Positions 20,411-29,379 of a stretch of DNA of 30,063 nt are shown here, piece by piece. The position numbers were made by a program, and so were the translations under genes. How positions within the stretch are numbered: the first letter of the stretch is position 1; each line of letters opens with the position of its first letter. The notes under the pieces are model-generated. The model searched no databases, had not been told where the DNA came from, and saw only the letters and a list, made by a program, of their open reading frames with translations. This DNA is from a virus. The stretch lies in the IMG/VR virus record IMGVR_UViG_3300020578_000305, positions 1 to 30,063 of that record; one strand, written 5' to 3'.

Positions 20411-23400
20411 TGGATTTTGACAGGTTTTACACCAACGAAGAGTACAACCAGATTGCCCAACAGTTTCGCGCTGCATCATCCGGGCCAACCGCCGATCCAC
20501 AAAAACTTGCTGAGATAACGCGCAAGTATCCATGGATGAAACCAGAAACAGCCTTGACCCTGGGTCGATTCAACGCGTCGGATGCCGCCATAGACATTGT
20601 CGGCGAACAAGCGGCAATGCGCGAATTGGACGACTACGAAAGAAAAAAGAACACCCAGGGTGACTTGATTGCCCCGTTGCGCTACGTCTTCGACGGGTTG
20701 GGCTGGCTCAAAAAGGGCACGTCTGCGGCAGTGGATTTTATATTGCCCGAGCTCGGCGAGACAGCACTGAAACGCGTGGCGTTACCGTTTGCCAAATCGG
20801 GGCGCTATACACAAACGGCGGCCAAGGGTGCGATCCGTTGGATCAGCGCAATAGGCGATATTGCTCCGGAAACAGCGGCAAACATCGGGTCAATGGTCGC
20901 CGGTTCGTCCAACTACGACCTGTTGGGGTTGTGGGAATCGACATCTTTGGCGGTGATGTTGGAGAACTGGCAAGATACCGGTTCTGGTTATTTCATGAAC
21001 CAAACCCTTCGCGAGGAACAGGCCAAGCGTGCCCGTGCATTTCGTGGCACGATTTACGGCAATGCGTTCACCATTGGTCGTGGTTTGACCAGTTTTGCCG
21101 GAGAGGGATCCTTGGCGTACAAATACGGATCCGGCATCATTGACGCAGCGGTTTTGCTTTCAATACCGGATCCAACCAAGTATCTGGCCAAGGGCATTTA
21201 TGCAATCGGCCAAGGCACCAAGGTTGCCGGCGGGGTGTACCGGCAAATTCAATTGGGAGAAGACATCAATGCCGCACTCAAGGCGGGCGGCGGCATTCGC
21301 GGCTTGGTGCCGCTCATGTCTCGCCAGGACGCCAGTGCCGTTAAAACCGCACTGCGCGCCTCAACCAAAGACCTACACGGAGAAGCAGGGCTTCTCAAGG
21401 AACTCTCCGGCGAAAGCGTGGACGGCACAAAGTTCTTGAACTTCATGAACAGCAACCCCCTTGCGCGACGCCTCGTGGACCACCTTGTCGAGGAGGATAG
21501 CGCCAAAAACATACTTGAGGACGTGTTCCGTTACGAGATTAGTAACGAAACCGCCGCCGGTTTGGCCACCGCAAAAACCAGGGAAGAGGTTATTTCGGTG
21601 TTGACCGAACCGTTCACCCTGGGTGATCGCACGCTCAACGCGAAGATCGGCCGCTACAGAGTAAACCAACCGTTCAAGTACATCCGCCAAAGTCGTTTCT
21701 TCACGCAAATGCCAAAGTCAACAATCGTTACATCTTCCGACGACCCGTTGGAAAACACCGAGTCCGTGCGCAACATGATTCTTAGCATGCGCACGGCCGG
21801 TGTCGCCGAGAACAAAATTTCTTCGTGGGCAGACAAAGCCATTGGTGAATTCAGCAAGAAGGGCACCGGGGCTGGCAGGAAGAACATAATCGACGAATAC
21901 GACAACGTCGTTCGCGAGGTGATGCGAGCCAACGGCGTTGAGGAAATAATCATCAACCGCATCATGGAAAATGCGAGCGCCGGCATCGAAAGGATGCGTA
22001 CTTACTTCATCAATCGCGTCGGCCTACAGACCGACAACGGTCACTTAGCCATGATGGCCCAAATTGTCAAAGACAACATAGACGACAAGGTGCTGGCCGA
22101 AACGATGGCGCGGGCTCTACCGCTTGGCGACGAAATAGCCTTTGCTGGTCCCGCAACCATTAGTCAGCTCTTGTCACGCGTACAGGTTTTGCCAGATGCG
22201 CGTGAGTTGCGCAGGGTTACGCGCAACCCGCTTTTCCAACAACTGTTTTCAAAGGTTGGATTGGGGGAAATGGGGAAGCTGCCGATTGCCGGTAGACGCG
22301 CCAAAGTACAAGTAGAGCGTTATCGAAACCCCGCACGAGCCGAGGAGCTGAAGAAAATCGTGCGCGAACAACAGGCGCTTGACCCTTCGCAGCGCAATCA
22401 GGATCTGTATGAACAGGCGGCAAAGGATCTTGGGCAAATGACCTATACCGAGGAAATTCGCACCATTACCGGCCAACCGCGCCGCTTGATAGACGCAATA
22501 GATTTTGTCCAGAACAAAATTTGGAAACCACTCAATCTTGCCACGGTTGGCTATATCGTGCGCAACGGCATAGACGCCCAGATCCGCATGTCCTTCGGCG
22601 GCGCGCGCTCGTTGCTCAATGGCGGAGCACTGCACCCACTCGACTTCATTCACATTGCAATCGGCCTGCCTGGCAAGGGCACGAAATACGGCAAGAGTAT
22701 TACCGGTATTGATTTGCGCAACCTTGGTGTTGCCAGGCGGTCTTTGCGTACGGGCGAGGTAATTCCAGAATCTGCCGAGGGGGCCGAATTTATATTCGTT
22801 GGTGAAAAACGTTTTAAGAACAATTCGATTGGGTTGGCCGCCGCCAACAAATACAGGGAAAGAACGGGCAAACCCATGTTCGTCCCAGACGAGGGGGACA
22901 TGTTGGACGACGTAACCGCCAGAACGGAAGTTCACCGCCAACTCCGAGAGGGAATCAACCTTTCTTCCTCCAAGGTGGGATTTAGTCCAGAAGACGAAAT
23001 CCGCCATCGTCACGGAACCGGAAGTTTTGTCGGCGCAGAACGCGGAAAACCAGGCTCGAAACAAACCAGAATGCACACGCGCGGAATCATTTACAATCTG
23101 CAAAATTATCAAAGCAGCGAAATGTACAAGAGGATCGCCCGCGGTTTTTATCAAGGCAAAACCGACGACGAGATCGCCGACGACGTCGCTGATTGGATGC
23201 TCAAGAACAAAAGCAGTTTTGATTATCAAAGAAGCAAGGACATGCACAAGTACGGCCGCGCATACAAGGCAAGCGAAAGATCCGAACAGACTTTTGCCCT
23301 GCCAATCGATTTCAACGAATTTGGCGACGATGTTATACGCCAGGTGTTGCGGGCCGATGCGCTAAAGGTTGACATCGCGGCCCTGAGGGAACTTACCGGC

Positions 23401-25620
23401 AACGTCGAAGAACTTAAATTTGCCGCTGCGTATGACGCGATTCCGGAGTTCGGAAAAACAAAAGTCGTGCGTTCCTCGGAAATTGTGCCATACGGTGCAG
23501 GCTTCAAACCCAAAGAACTCAAGGTGGGTCAACGCGTGCGCATTGGGGACGAACAGGGCGTGATTACCAACCTCGCTAAAACCGAGGACGATGCCGGGGA
23601 CCTGGTTACTTTTGTGCCGTTTCGCGAGACGGGCGTGCTGGGCAATTATTCAAATGGTTCCAGTAGCCCGACCTTTCAGCAGCTGATTGAGCGCATCAAT
23701 ATTTGGGACGGAACAAGAGGGGTGCCGAACCAGGTTCGCGTCGAACAAATGGCATACGACGATCCGGGTTTTGACCTTAACAACACCGTCTCCGGTTTTG
23801 TAAATGGCGCAACCGGCTGGATGTTCAACGGACTAAACGATCTGGCCACGCGTCGCTTGGAGCGCTCCCCGCTGTTCCGGCAGTACTACTACCAGGAGGT
23901 ATCAAAACACGTCGACAAACTTTCATACGAAGAGGGAAAACGCCTTTACGCAGACATGATCGACAGGGCGGCAGAGGCTGGGCACGACAGCATACGTTCG
24001 TATCTGGGCGAAGGTTTGACGCAACGGAACAGGGTATCCACAAAGCTTGAGCGCCTGAATACCCGTGCTGCATCGTCGGCCAAGGGAACGTTGACGGTTC
24101 GCGACCTCGATGATTACGCACGATTCAAGGCGCTCGGTGACACCAAGGATTTGTTGTACGACGCGTCTACGCGGAACAACTTTGTCGACGCACTGCGCAT
24201 CGTCATGCCCTTCGCCGATGCATGGAAGGACGTGGTCGGCACATACTTGATGCTTTCGGGACGACACAACATCCACATGATCCGACAGTTTGCCCGCGTT
24301 TACTCCGGCGCGGAAGAAGCTGATCCGGACCAGGATGGTCGCGGGTTTTTCTTCAGGGACCCACAAACCGGCGAAGTCCAATTTTCCTTCCCAATGTCCG
24401 GGTCAATTTCCAAAAAACTAACCGGGCTTGATGCGCCACTTGCTGCGCCAGTTGCAAGGTTGTCGCAGGGCATCAACGTGTATCCAGCCCTTGGTCCGTA
24501 TGCGCAACTTGGTTTATCAAGCATTCTGTCCGGCAACCCCAAGTACAACGACATCAAAGAACTGTTCTTGCCGTACGGCGAAACCGACATCTCGGAAACG
24601 TTGACGGGAAACATTGTCCCCGGTGTCGGGCGCAAGTTGTACGAGGCATTCATGGCCGATACCAACAACCTGTCGAACACCTACGGCAATGTTTATACGG
24701 AAACCATTCGCGCCCTGAGCGTGAACCCCAAATACGACCAATCAACCCCAGAAGGCGTCAATAGCCTGCTTGCCGACGCCAAGTCGAGGGCTCGCACCCT
24801 TACGATCATGCGAATGATGTCGCAGTTCCTCGGACCATCGGCGGGTGTCCAACAGTGGAGAATACCCACCAAGATTGGCGATCAGTACGTCGCGGTCCTG
24901 ACCGAACAGCTCCGCAAATTCCAGGAAGAGGATTACGACACCGCAATCCTCAGATTTGAAAACCTGTATGGCGAAGAGCTTCAGCTGTATGTTTCGTCCA
25001 AGAGCAAGGCTCTTCGCGGCGGTCTCGAAGCAACTCAGGAGTTTGGCGATTGGACCGCCCTGAATCAGGACATACTCAACGAATACGAACGCGTGGGCGC
25101 ATACTTTGGCCCCTCCGGTTCGGATTTCAATTTCACTGTTTGGGGTCAACAGTTGGAGGAGGGTTCTCGCGAAAAATTGAGCGATAGGGAAATGATCAAG
25201 CTGGCACAGTTGCGCGTCGGCTCTGCCAAATACCGCGCCTTTCGTCGGACCCTGCCGGCCAATTTGAGCGAAAAACAGAGCAGCGTGTTGGCTGCCTATC
25301 GGGTTTTGTTGAACGAGGAATTGGGCGACGGCTTCCCCATCAAGGCGGAGTTCTTGGTTGGTGATTATCAAAATTCGTTGAGCGAACTTCGCGATGCACT
25401 AAAAGATCCGCGTCTGGCCGAGAATCCAATCATGGATTCCCTGCGTCAATACATGGAGGCCCGAGACTCGCTTGAGTCGCAAAGCGGCGTTTCCCTTAAG
25501 GCCAAGCGTAATCAAAAATCTCGCGCCAGGCTGTACACATTCGGCGAGTATTTGTCCGATCAAAACACCGAGTTTGGTAGAATCTGGGACCGTTTACTAG
25601 CCCAAGAGGTTGAGTCGTGA
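20410..25620 (+). CDS. Very large virion-associated protein between portal and capsid (1736 aa)
   Basis: The start codon overlaps the previous stop (TAATG). The protein is mostly helical. Visible landmarks are an N-terminal region FYTNEEYNQIAQQFRAAS; Gly/Ala-rich helices at about 90-260 (TAANIGSMVAGSSNYDLLGL); IWKPLNLATVGYIVRNGIDA at about 705-725, a pattern seen in large proteins of other actinophages; a beta-barrel-like segment LKVGQRVRIGDEQGVITNL at about 1037-1055; and FADAWKDVVGTYLMLSG near 1267-1283. The C-terminus is helical and charged. No RNA polymerase, protease or lytic motif was recognised. Size and position suit an internal or ejected virion protein (a polyvalent protein), but this is inference. 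It could also be a tail or connector component. Confidence 0.82.
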   Translation: MDFDRFYTNEEYNQIAQQFRAASSGPTADPQKLAEITRKYPWMKPETALTLGRFNASDAAIDIVGEQAAMRELDDYERKKNTQGDLIAPLRYVFDGLGWLKKGTSAAVDFILPELGETALKRVALPFAKSGRYTQTAAKGAIRWISAIGDIAPETAANIGSMVAGSSNYDLLGLWESTSLAVMLENWQDTGSGYFMNQTLREEQAKRARAFRGTIYGNAFTIGRGLTSFAGEGSLAYKYGSGIIDAAVLLSIPDPTKYLAKGIYAIGQGTKVAGGVYRQIQLGEDINAALKAGGGIRGLVPLMSRQDASAVKTALRASTKDLHGEAGLLKELSGESVDGTKFLNFMNSNPLARRLVDHLVEEDSAKNILEDVFRYEISNETAAGLATAKTREEVISVLTEPFTLGDRTLNAKIGRYRVNQPFKYIRQSRFFTQMPKSTIVTSSDDPLENTESVRNMILSMRTAGVAENKISSWADKAIGEFSKKGTGAGRKNIIDEYDNVVREVMRANGVEEIIINRIMENASAGIERMRTYFINRVGLQTDNGHLAMMAQIVKDNIDDKVLAETMARALPLGDEIAFAGPATISQLLSRVQVLPDARELRRVTRNPLFQQLFSKVGLGEMGKLPIAGRRAKVQVERYRNPARAEELKKIVREQQALDPSQRNQDLYEQAAKDLGQMTYTEEIRTITGQPRRLIDAIDFVQNKIWKPLNLATVGYIVRNGIDAQIRMSFGGARSLLNGGALHPLDFIHIAIGLPGKGTKYGKSITGIDLRNLGVARRSLRTGEVIPESAEGAEFIFVGEKRFKNNSIGLAAANKYRERTGKPMFVPDEGDMLDDVTARTEVHRQLREGINLSSSKVGFSPEDEIRHRHGTGSFVGAERGKPGSKQTRMHTRGIIYNLQNYQSSEMYKRIARGFYQGKTDDEIADDVADWMLKNKSSFDYQRSKDMHKYGRAYKASERSEQTFALPIDFNEFGDDVIRQVLRADALKVDIAALRELTGNVEELKFAAAYDAIPEFGKTKVVRSSEIVPYGAGFKPKELKVGQRVRIGDEQGVITNLAKTEDDAGDLVTFVPFRETGVLGNYSNGSSSPTFQQLIERINIWDGTRGVPNQVRVEQMAYDDPGFDLNNTVSGFVNGATGWMFNGLNDLATRRLERSPLFRQYYYQEVSKHVDKLSYEEGKRLYADMIDRAAEAGHDSIRSYLGEGLTQRNRVSTKLERLNTRAASSAKGTLTVRDLDDYARFKALGDTKDLLYDASTRNNFVDALRIVMPFADAWKDVVGTYLMLSGRHNIHMIRQFARVYSGAEEADPDQDGRGFFFRDPQTGEVQFSFPMSGSISKKLTGLDAPLAAPVARLSQGINVYPALGPYAQLGLSSILSGNPKYNDIKELFLPYGETDISETLTGNIVPGVGRKLYEAFMADTNNLSNTYGNVYTETIRALSVNPKYDQSTPEGVNSLLADAKSRARTLTIMRMMSQFLGPSAGVQQWRIPTKIGDQYVAVLTEQLRKFQEEDYDTAILRFENLYGEELQLYVSSKSKALRGGLEATQEFGDWTALNQDILNEYERVGAYFGPSGSDFNFTVWGQQLEEGSREKLSDREMIKLAQLRVGSAKYRAFRRTLPANLSEKQSSVLAAYRVLLNEELGDGFPIKAEFLVGDYQNSLSELRDALKDPRLAENPIMDSLRQYMEARDSLESQSGVSLKAKRNQKSRARLYTFGEYLSDQNTEFGRIWDRLLAQEVES

Positions 25621-26498
25621 GCGAAAACAACGAAAAAGACAAAGACACAAATCAACAGTCGCCAACAACCGACATGACCAAGGCGGCATTTCCCATTGAT
25701 TCAACGAGCAGTGCGCCGATTGGCTCGGGAATGTTTAGTAAGATTAATCAGACTGCGCCGGGACAAACGGCAACACAAGAGCAGGCGGACCTTAGGCGAG
25801 CAATTGAGGGTGATAATCCGACAATTTTTGTTGGTGAGGCCGCATTGCGCAAACGCGGGGTGCCAATGGGTGGCGGCCCAATGCTTCAAAATTATTTTTA
25901 TGGACAGGGCTTGCTTGACGAAAACGGGGTTCTTCAGAGAGTATCTTACAACGAAGCAGATCTCAACACGGAAGCACAAACCGTGTTGGGCAATATGACT
26001 TCGGAAATGCGCAAACAATGGGCGAGGGAAGCAAAACGCGTCGGTTTTTATGGAAACAACAATCCAAGCCCCATAATTTTGTCGAGAGGGGACGCGTTTA
26101 ACTCGACGGATGTAAATGCCATGGAGTTGTTTTTGTTCTCTGCCAACAGAAAAAACCAGACGGTTTCCGCTTTTCTGCAAACAGTCGGGGGTTTTGCTTC
26201 TGTTCAAACCGGCACGACCAGAGTCGCACCCGTGGTCAGCTCCCCGGAGGACATCGGCTACTACCTGAACCAAACATCCTTGAGCATGACTGGCAAACCC
26301 ATGACCAAGGCGATTGCAAAACAACTAATCGAGCAGTATCAGAAAATGGAACGTGAAGCCGCAACCTCGCGCGTGTCGGCCCCGAGCAAATCGGTGTTTG
26401 CCGAAAGCGCCGTGAAGAAACGTTTGCCAGACGAAACGGCCGGCTACGCCGTGGGTAAAGCGATTCAATTGGCGTTTCAGGCACTGGCGGGTAGATGA
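25617..26498 (+). CDS. Putative virion protein (293 aa), unknown function
   Basis: It starts at GTG 25617 in a GTGA overlap with the 1736-residue gene. The first 75 residues are polar and disordered (SENNEKDKDTNQQSPTT). A globular part follows (AALRKRGVPMGGGPMLQNYF, then MRKQWAREAKRVGFYGN and FNSTDVNAMELFLFSANR), and the C-terminal third is helical with a Lys/Arg-rich end. The mid-region (MRKQWAREAKRVGFYGNNNP, NSTDVNAMELFLF) is typical of actinophage proteins encoded between portal and capsid. It lacks a signal peptide and enzymatic motifs. A head or internal virion role is inferred from context. Confidence 0.8.
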   Translation: MSENNEKDKDTNQQSPTTDMTKAAFPIDSTSSAPIGSGMFSKINQTAPGQTATQEQADLRRAIEGDNPTIFVGEAALRKRGVPMGGGPMLQNYFYGQGLLDENGVLQRVSYNEADLNTEAQTVLGNMTSEMRKQWAREAKRVGFYGNNNPSPIILSRGDAFNSTDVNAMELFLFSANRKNQTVSAFLQTVGGFASVQTGTTRVAPVVSSPEDIGYYLNQTSLSMTGKPMTKAIAKQLIEQYQKMEREAATSRVSAPSKSVFAESAVKKRLPDETAGYAVGKAIQLAFQALAGR

Positions 26499-27520
26499 TG
26501 GCCGAGGGTCGCGAACAATACATCAAGGATCAACTGGCACTTGAAAACCTGAAGGACACCCCCGCTAACCGAAAAAAACTCGGGGCGCGCTACGACAAGA
26601 TATATAAGGGCGGCGACCGCGGTGACTGGCGTACCTACTTCAAGCTGCAGTTTCCACAGCTTGCCGACATGCTCGACGGCGCAGAAGGAGAAAAGAACGC
26701 CCGCGCGGTGTTTGGCGACCTGATTGATCTCTTCATTGAGGTGGCCAACAATCCCAAAAACTTCGATTTGGAAAGCACCGCTGGTCAAGCGGCGTTTACC
26801 AACCGGGTAAAGAGCACCAAATACGCAATTAAAACGACCGACAACCAGGCCAAATGGGATGCCCTGGAACAAGTCGACAAAGATCGTCAGATTGCGTCCG
26901 CCAAGCGGGCTTTGTCATCGGCGTTTGCATCGTCGCAACTTACGGTTACCGAACTCAACGAGCTGGCAACCCTGTCGTTGCGCAACGGATATACCGATCT
27001 AGAACTTAAATACTTGGTTGCCGACAAACTCAACACTCGCCCCGGGGGCCGGGACTTGTTTGAAACCGACGATGCCACCAAACTGCGCAGCGCCTTACGC
27101 AGTTACAACTATCTTGGTCAGGTAAGCGACGAAACCATGAGAGCCGCGCTGACCGGTTCCAGCATCAACGATGTTCCGCAAAGTTCGGAATTGTTGATTG
27201 CAAAAGCCAAGAATTTTGCGAAGACCAAGTACGAAACCTATGCCAAGTACATTGATCAGGGCTTTACCGTTGACGACATCTTCGAGCCGTTCAAAGAGAT
27301 CGCGGCCAAAACCCTGGAACTAAATCCAGTGCAGGTCAGCCTTGACAAATTTGATGCCGCCCTCATCGGCAAGAAGGACGGCACTCCATATTCTGCCAGT
27401 GAGTGGTCGCGAGAACTGAAATCCAACCCCGACTATGGTTGGGAATACACGCAAAATGCGCGCAACTCGGCAATGCGAATGGTGATGAATCTTGAGAAAG
27501 CGTTAGGATTCCGAGAATGA
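26495..27520 (+). CDS. Putative internal virion protein (341 aa)
   Basis: It starts in an ATGATG overlap with the previous gene. The product is almost all helical: YIKDQLALENLKDTPANRK, VFGDLIDLFIEVANNPKNF, AKRALSSAFASSQLTVTELN, and a C-terminal part with YIDQGFTVDDIFEPFKEI. The pattern with a Y..YI.QGF.VDDI.....E....LELNP block is one I associate with virion proteins of actinophages encoded next to the 425-residue type that follows. It carries no catalytic motif. It is probably in the head interior or at the head-tail junction; the exact role is unknown. Confidence 0.8.
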   Translation: MMAEGREQYIKDQLALENLKDTPANRKKLGARYDKIYKGGDRGDWRTYFKLQFPQLADMLDGAEGEKNARAVFGDLIDLFIEVANNPKNFDLESTAGQAAFTNRVKSTKYAIKTTDNQAKWDALEQVDKDRQIASAKRALSSAFASSQLTVTELNELATLSLRNGYTDLELKYLVADKLNTRPGGRDLFETDDATKLRSALRSYNYLGQVSDETMRAALTGSSINDVPQSSELLIAKAKNFAKTKYETYAKYIDQGFTVDDIFEPFKEIAAKTLELNPVQVSLDKFDAALIGKKDGTPYSASEWSRELKSNPDYGWEYTQNARNSAMRMVMNLEKALGFRE

Positions 27521-28794
27521 GCATGATGTATCAACCAAGCAACCAGGCGTTTTTTGACCCCGAAGATGTTCGCGAACTTTCACCAGAGCAGGTGCAACAA
27601 CTCATTGATCAGGGGGTGTTATCTCCAGCGCAACCAGGTTTGAACGTTCCCGCCGATACGACCATCCCGCCAGAGCAGGTCGCACCTCCTGTTGACCCTT
27701 ATGCCGCGAAACGCCGTTATTACACGGCTAGTTCCAAAGTTGTTATTGAGAATGGTCGCCGCATCCAAGTTGTTACTGACATTGACGGTAATGAAACTCG
27801 TACCGACATCGGACCAGCAGAAACTGTCGATGGCAACACGAAACCTGGCGAAACGGAAGCTGAGCGTATCGCTCGTCTTGACCGTGAGGAATCAGCCCGT
27901 CAGTTTGCCGCATCCCAAGCAGCAGAAGCCGCCGCTAGGGGTCAGCGACGAGAAAGCGCACGCCAAATAGTCAAATCTTTCTTGAGCAAATACAACATCT
28001 CGGGGCTCGACGACAGCATAAACAACATTTTGAATGACGGCATTGAGGACAGCAATGCAGTTCTTTTTATGTTGCGCGATACTCCTGAGTTTCAAAAAAG
28101 ATTTGCCGCCAACAGAAGGCGGAAGGAAAGTGGATTTGCGGAACTTGACTTTGCCACATACATTGGCATGGAAAATGCATATCGCGAAACCATGCAGGCG
28201 TTCGGATTGCCAGAGGGTTTTTACAATGATCAAAAAGATTTTGAAAAATTAATTGAGGGCGATGTTTCGCTTGCGGAACTTACTAATCGCATCAGGGATG
28301 GGTTTGTCAAGGTTCGCGATGCCGACCCGGCGGTTCGTCAGCAAATGTTTGAGCTGTATGGGGTTACGGAGTCTGATCTGGCCGCATATTTCATTGATCC
28401 AGAGAGGTCTCGACCCCTGATGATGGCCCAGGACTACAAGAAACAGGCCGCCGCTGCCAGCATTGCTGCACGTGGCTTGGAGCAGGGCGGTTTGCAGTTG
28501 AGCAAAGAGGAGGCCGAGTCATTGGCGGGCCGAGGAGTTACGCCAGAACAAGCCCGCGCCCAGTTCACACAAAGACGCGAATTGGCTGGTTTGTTTGAGG
28601 AAATGGGCGGCGAGGAGTCGTTAACCAGGCAACAAAAACTCGGTGCCACCTTTGGATATGACGTAGAAAGCCAAATAAAACTAGAACGCCGCCGTGACCT
28701 GCGCTTGGGTGAATTTAGAGGGGGCGGTGGATTTGCCCGAACTAGCGGTGCTACCTCCGGCACGGTTGAAACCGGCGTAGGAACCGCCCAGTAA
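27517..28794 (+). CDS. Putative internal virion protein (425 aa)
   Basis: It starts in an ATGA overlap. Residues 1-105 are Pro/Gln-rich and acidic (EQVQQLIDQGVLSPAQPGL), followed by a long charged helix (about 108-150, RIARLDREESARQFAASQAA) and a globular helical domain. That domain contains YRETMQAFGLPEGFYNDQKD, VSLAELTNRIRDGFVKVRDA and YGVTESDLAAYFIDPERSRP, a signature I have seen in actinophage structural proteins. The C-terminal part has alternating helices and a Gly-rich tail (GGGGFARTSGATSGTVETG). It is the last gene before the capsid promoter. A structural role is likely, while the precise position in the virion is not shown. Confidence 0.82.
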   Translation: MSMMYQPSNQAFFDPEDVRELSPEQVQQLIDQGVLSPAQPGLNVPADTTIPPEQVAPPVDPYAAKRRYYTASSKVVIENGRRIQVVTDIDGNETRTDIGPAETVDGNTKPGETEAERIARLDREESARQFAASQAAEAAARGQRRESARQIVKSFLSKYNISGLDDSINNILNDGIEDSNAVLFMLRDTPEFQKRFAANRRRKESGFAELDFATYIGMENAYRETMQAFGLPEGFYNDQKDFEKLIEGDVSLAELTNRIRDGFVKVRDADPAVRQQMFELYGVTESDLAAYFIDPERSRPLMMAQDYKKQAAAASIAARGLEQGGLQLSKEEAESLAGRGVTPEQARAQFTQRRELAGLFEEMGGEESLTRQQKLGATFGYDVESQIKLERRRDLRLGEFRGGGGFARTSGATSGTVETGVGTAQ

Positions 28795-28797
28795 CTA

Positions 28798-28825
28798 TTG
28801 ACAAAAGCCAGTATGTGTGTATACT
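28798..28825 (+). promoter_or_regulatory. Strong sigma-70-type promoter for scaffold and capsid genes
   Basis: TTGACA (28798-28803) and TATACT (28820-28825) are separated by 16 bases; -35 is the consensus hexamer and -10 differs at one position. Transcription should begin near 28832, about 50 bases before the scaffold start codon. It starts three bases after the stop of the 425-residue gene, so it gives an independent boost for capsid synthesis. Confidence 0.85.
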
Positions 28826-28827
28826 GG
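28808..28827. promoter_or_regulatory. Operator-like perfect inverted repeat over the -10 box
   Basis: CCAGTAT and ATACTGG are perfect 7-bp inverted arms around a GTGTGT centre, covering most of the spacer and the whole -10 box. A repressor bound here would block the promoter. The site lies upstream of the predicted transcription start, so it acts as DNA rather than RNA. The protein is unknown. Confidence 0.6.
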
Positions 28828-28882
28828 GGTCAACAGCCTTTGGACTACCTCCGGTCCGAAGTGGGTAAGAGGAGTGTGGATC

Positions 28883-29335
28883 ATGTCTAACGTTAACGAC
28901 GACTTCGATAACGAGGCGCAAGAACAAACCGAGAAGAATCCGGTTCGAGCCAGAATGCGAGAACTGGAATCTGAAGTTAAAACTCTCCGGGAAAAAGCGG
29001 CAGAGGCGGAAAAGCTCCAAAGGGAGCTGGCCTTTTCAAAGGCTGGAATCCCAATGGATTCGCCAATGTCCAAGTATTTCGTGAGGGGCTACGAAGGTGA
29101 GTTCACGCCAGAGGCAATCCGCAAAGCGGCCGAAGAGGCCAATCTCGTAAAGCCCACTGTGGCACCTGCGGAAGAATCAGAGCGAAGAGCCTGGAACAGA
29201 CTGCAGAAAGCAAGTTCAGCGGGCGAGACAAGCGATGCGATTGTTGACTGGAACGTCAAAATTAATCAAGCCCGTAATCAAGACGAAGTAATGCAGATCT
29301 TGGCCCAAATGAGAGAATCAGCAGAAAACATCTAG
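28883..29335 (+). CDS. Capsid scaffolding protein
   Basis: A protein of 150 residues from ATG 28883, preceded by AAGAGGAG. An acidic N-terminus (NDDFDNEAQEQTEKNP) leads into a coiled coil (RARMRELESEVKTLREKAAE, about 20-50). The motif FSKAGIPMDSPMSKYFVRGY with EGEFTPEAIRKAAEEANLV follows (about 52-92), and the C-terminus has VDWNVKINQARNQDEVMQIL. Coiled coil plus the SGIP.DSP.GKYF.....GE.T.EAI..AA pattern is common in actinophage scaffolding proteins located directly before the major capsid gene. It should guide procapsid assembly and be absent from the mature virion. Confidence 0.85.
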   Translation: MSNVNDDFDNEAQEQTEKNPVRARMRELESEVKTLREKAAEAEKLQRELAFSKAGIPMDSPMSKYFVRGYEGEFTPEAIRKAAEEANLVKPTVAPAEESERRAWNRLQKASSAGETSDAIVDWNVKINQARNQDEVMQILAQMRESAENI

Positions 29336-29338
29336 CCC

Positions 29339-29360
29339 ACAGGCCCCGCGCCTGTCGGGG
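29339..29360 (+). other. Overlapping alternative hairpins between scaffold and capsid genes
   Basis: ACAGGC/GCCTGT (29339-29344 with 29350-29355) and CCCCG/CGGGG (29344-29348 with 29356-29360) overlap and cannot both form. They are not followed by a T-tract. In this 44-base gap they may set mRNA stability or tune the scaffold-to-capsid ratio. Confidence 0.45.
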
Positions 29361-29379
29361 AAAGTAACAGGTAAAGAAA

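Noticed and set aside
22249-23247. 332-residue open frame on the - strand inside the 1736-residue gene
   Set aside because: No binding site or recognisable domain; explained by codon bias of the large + strand gene.
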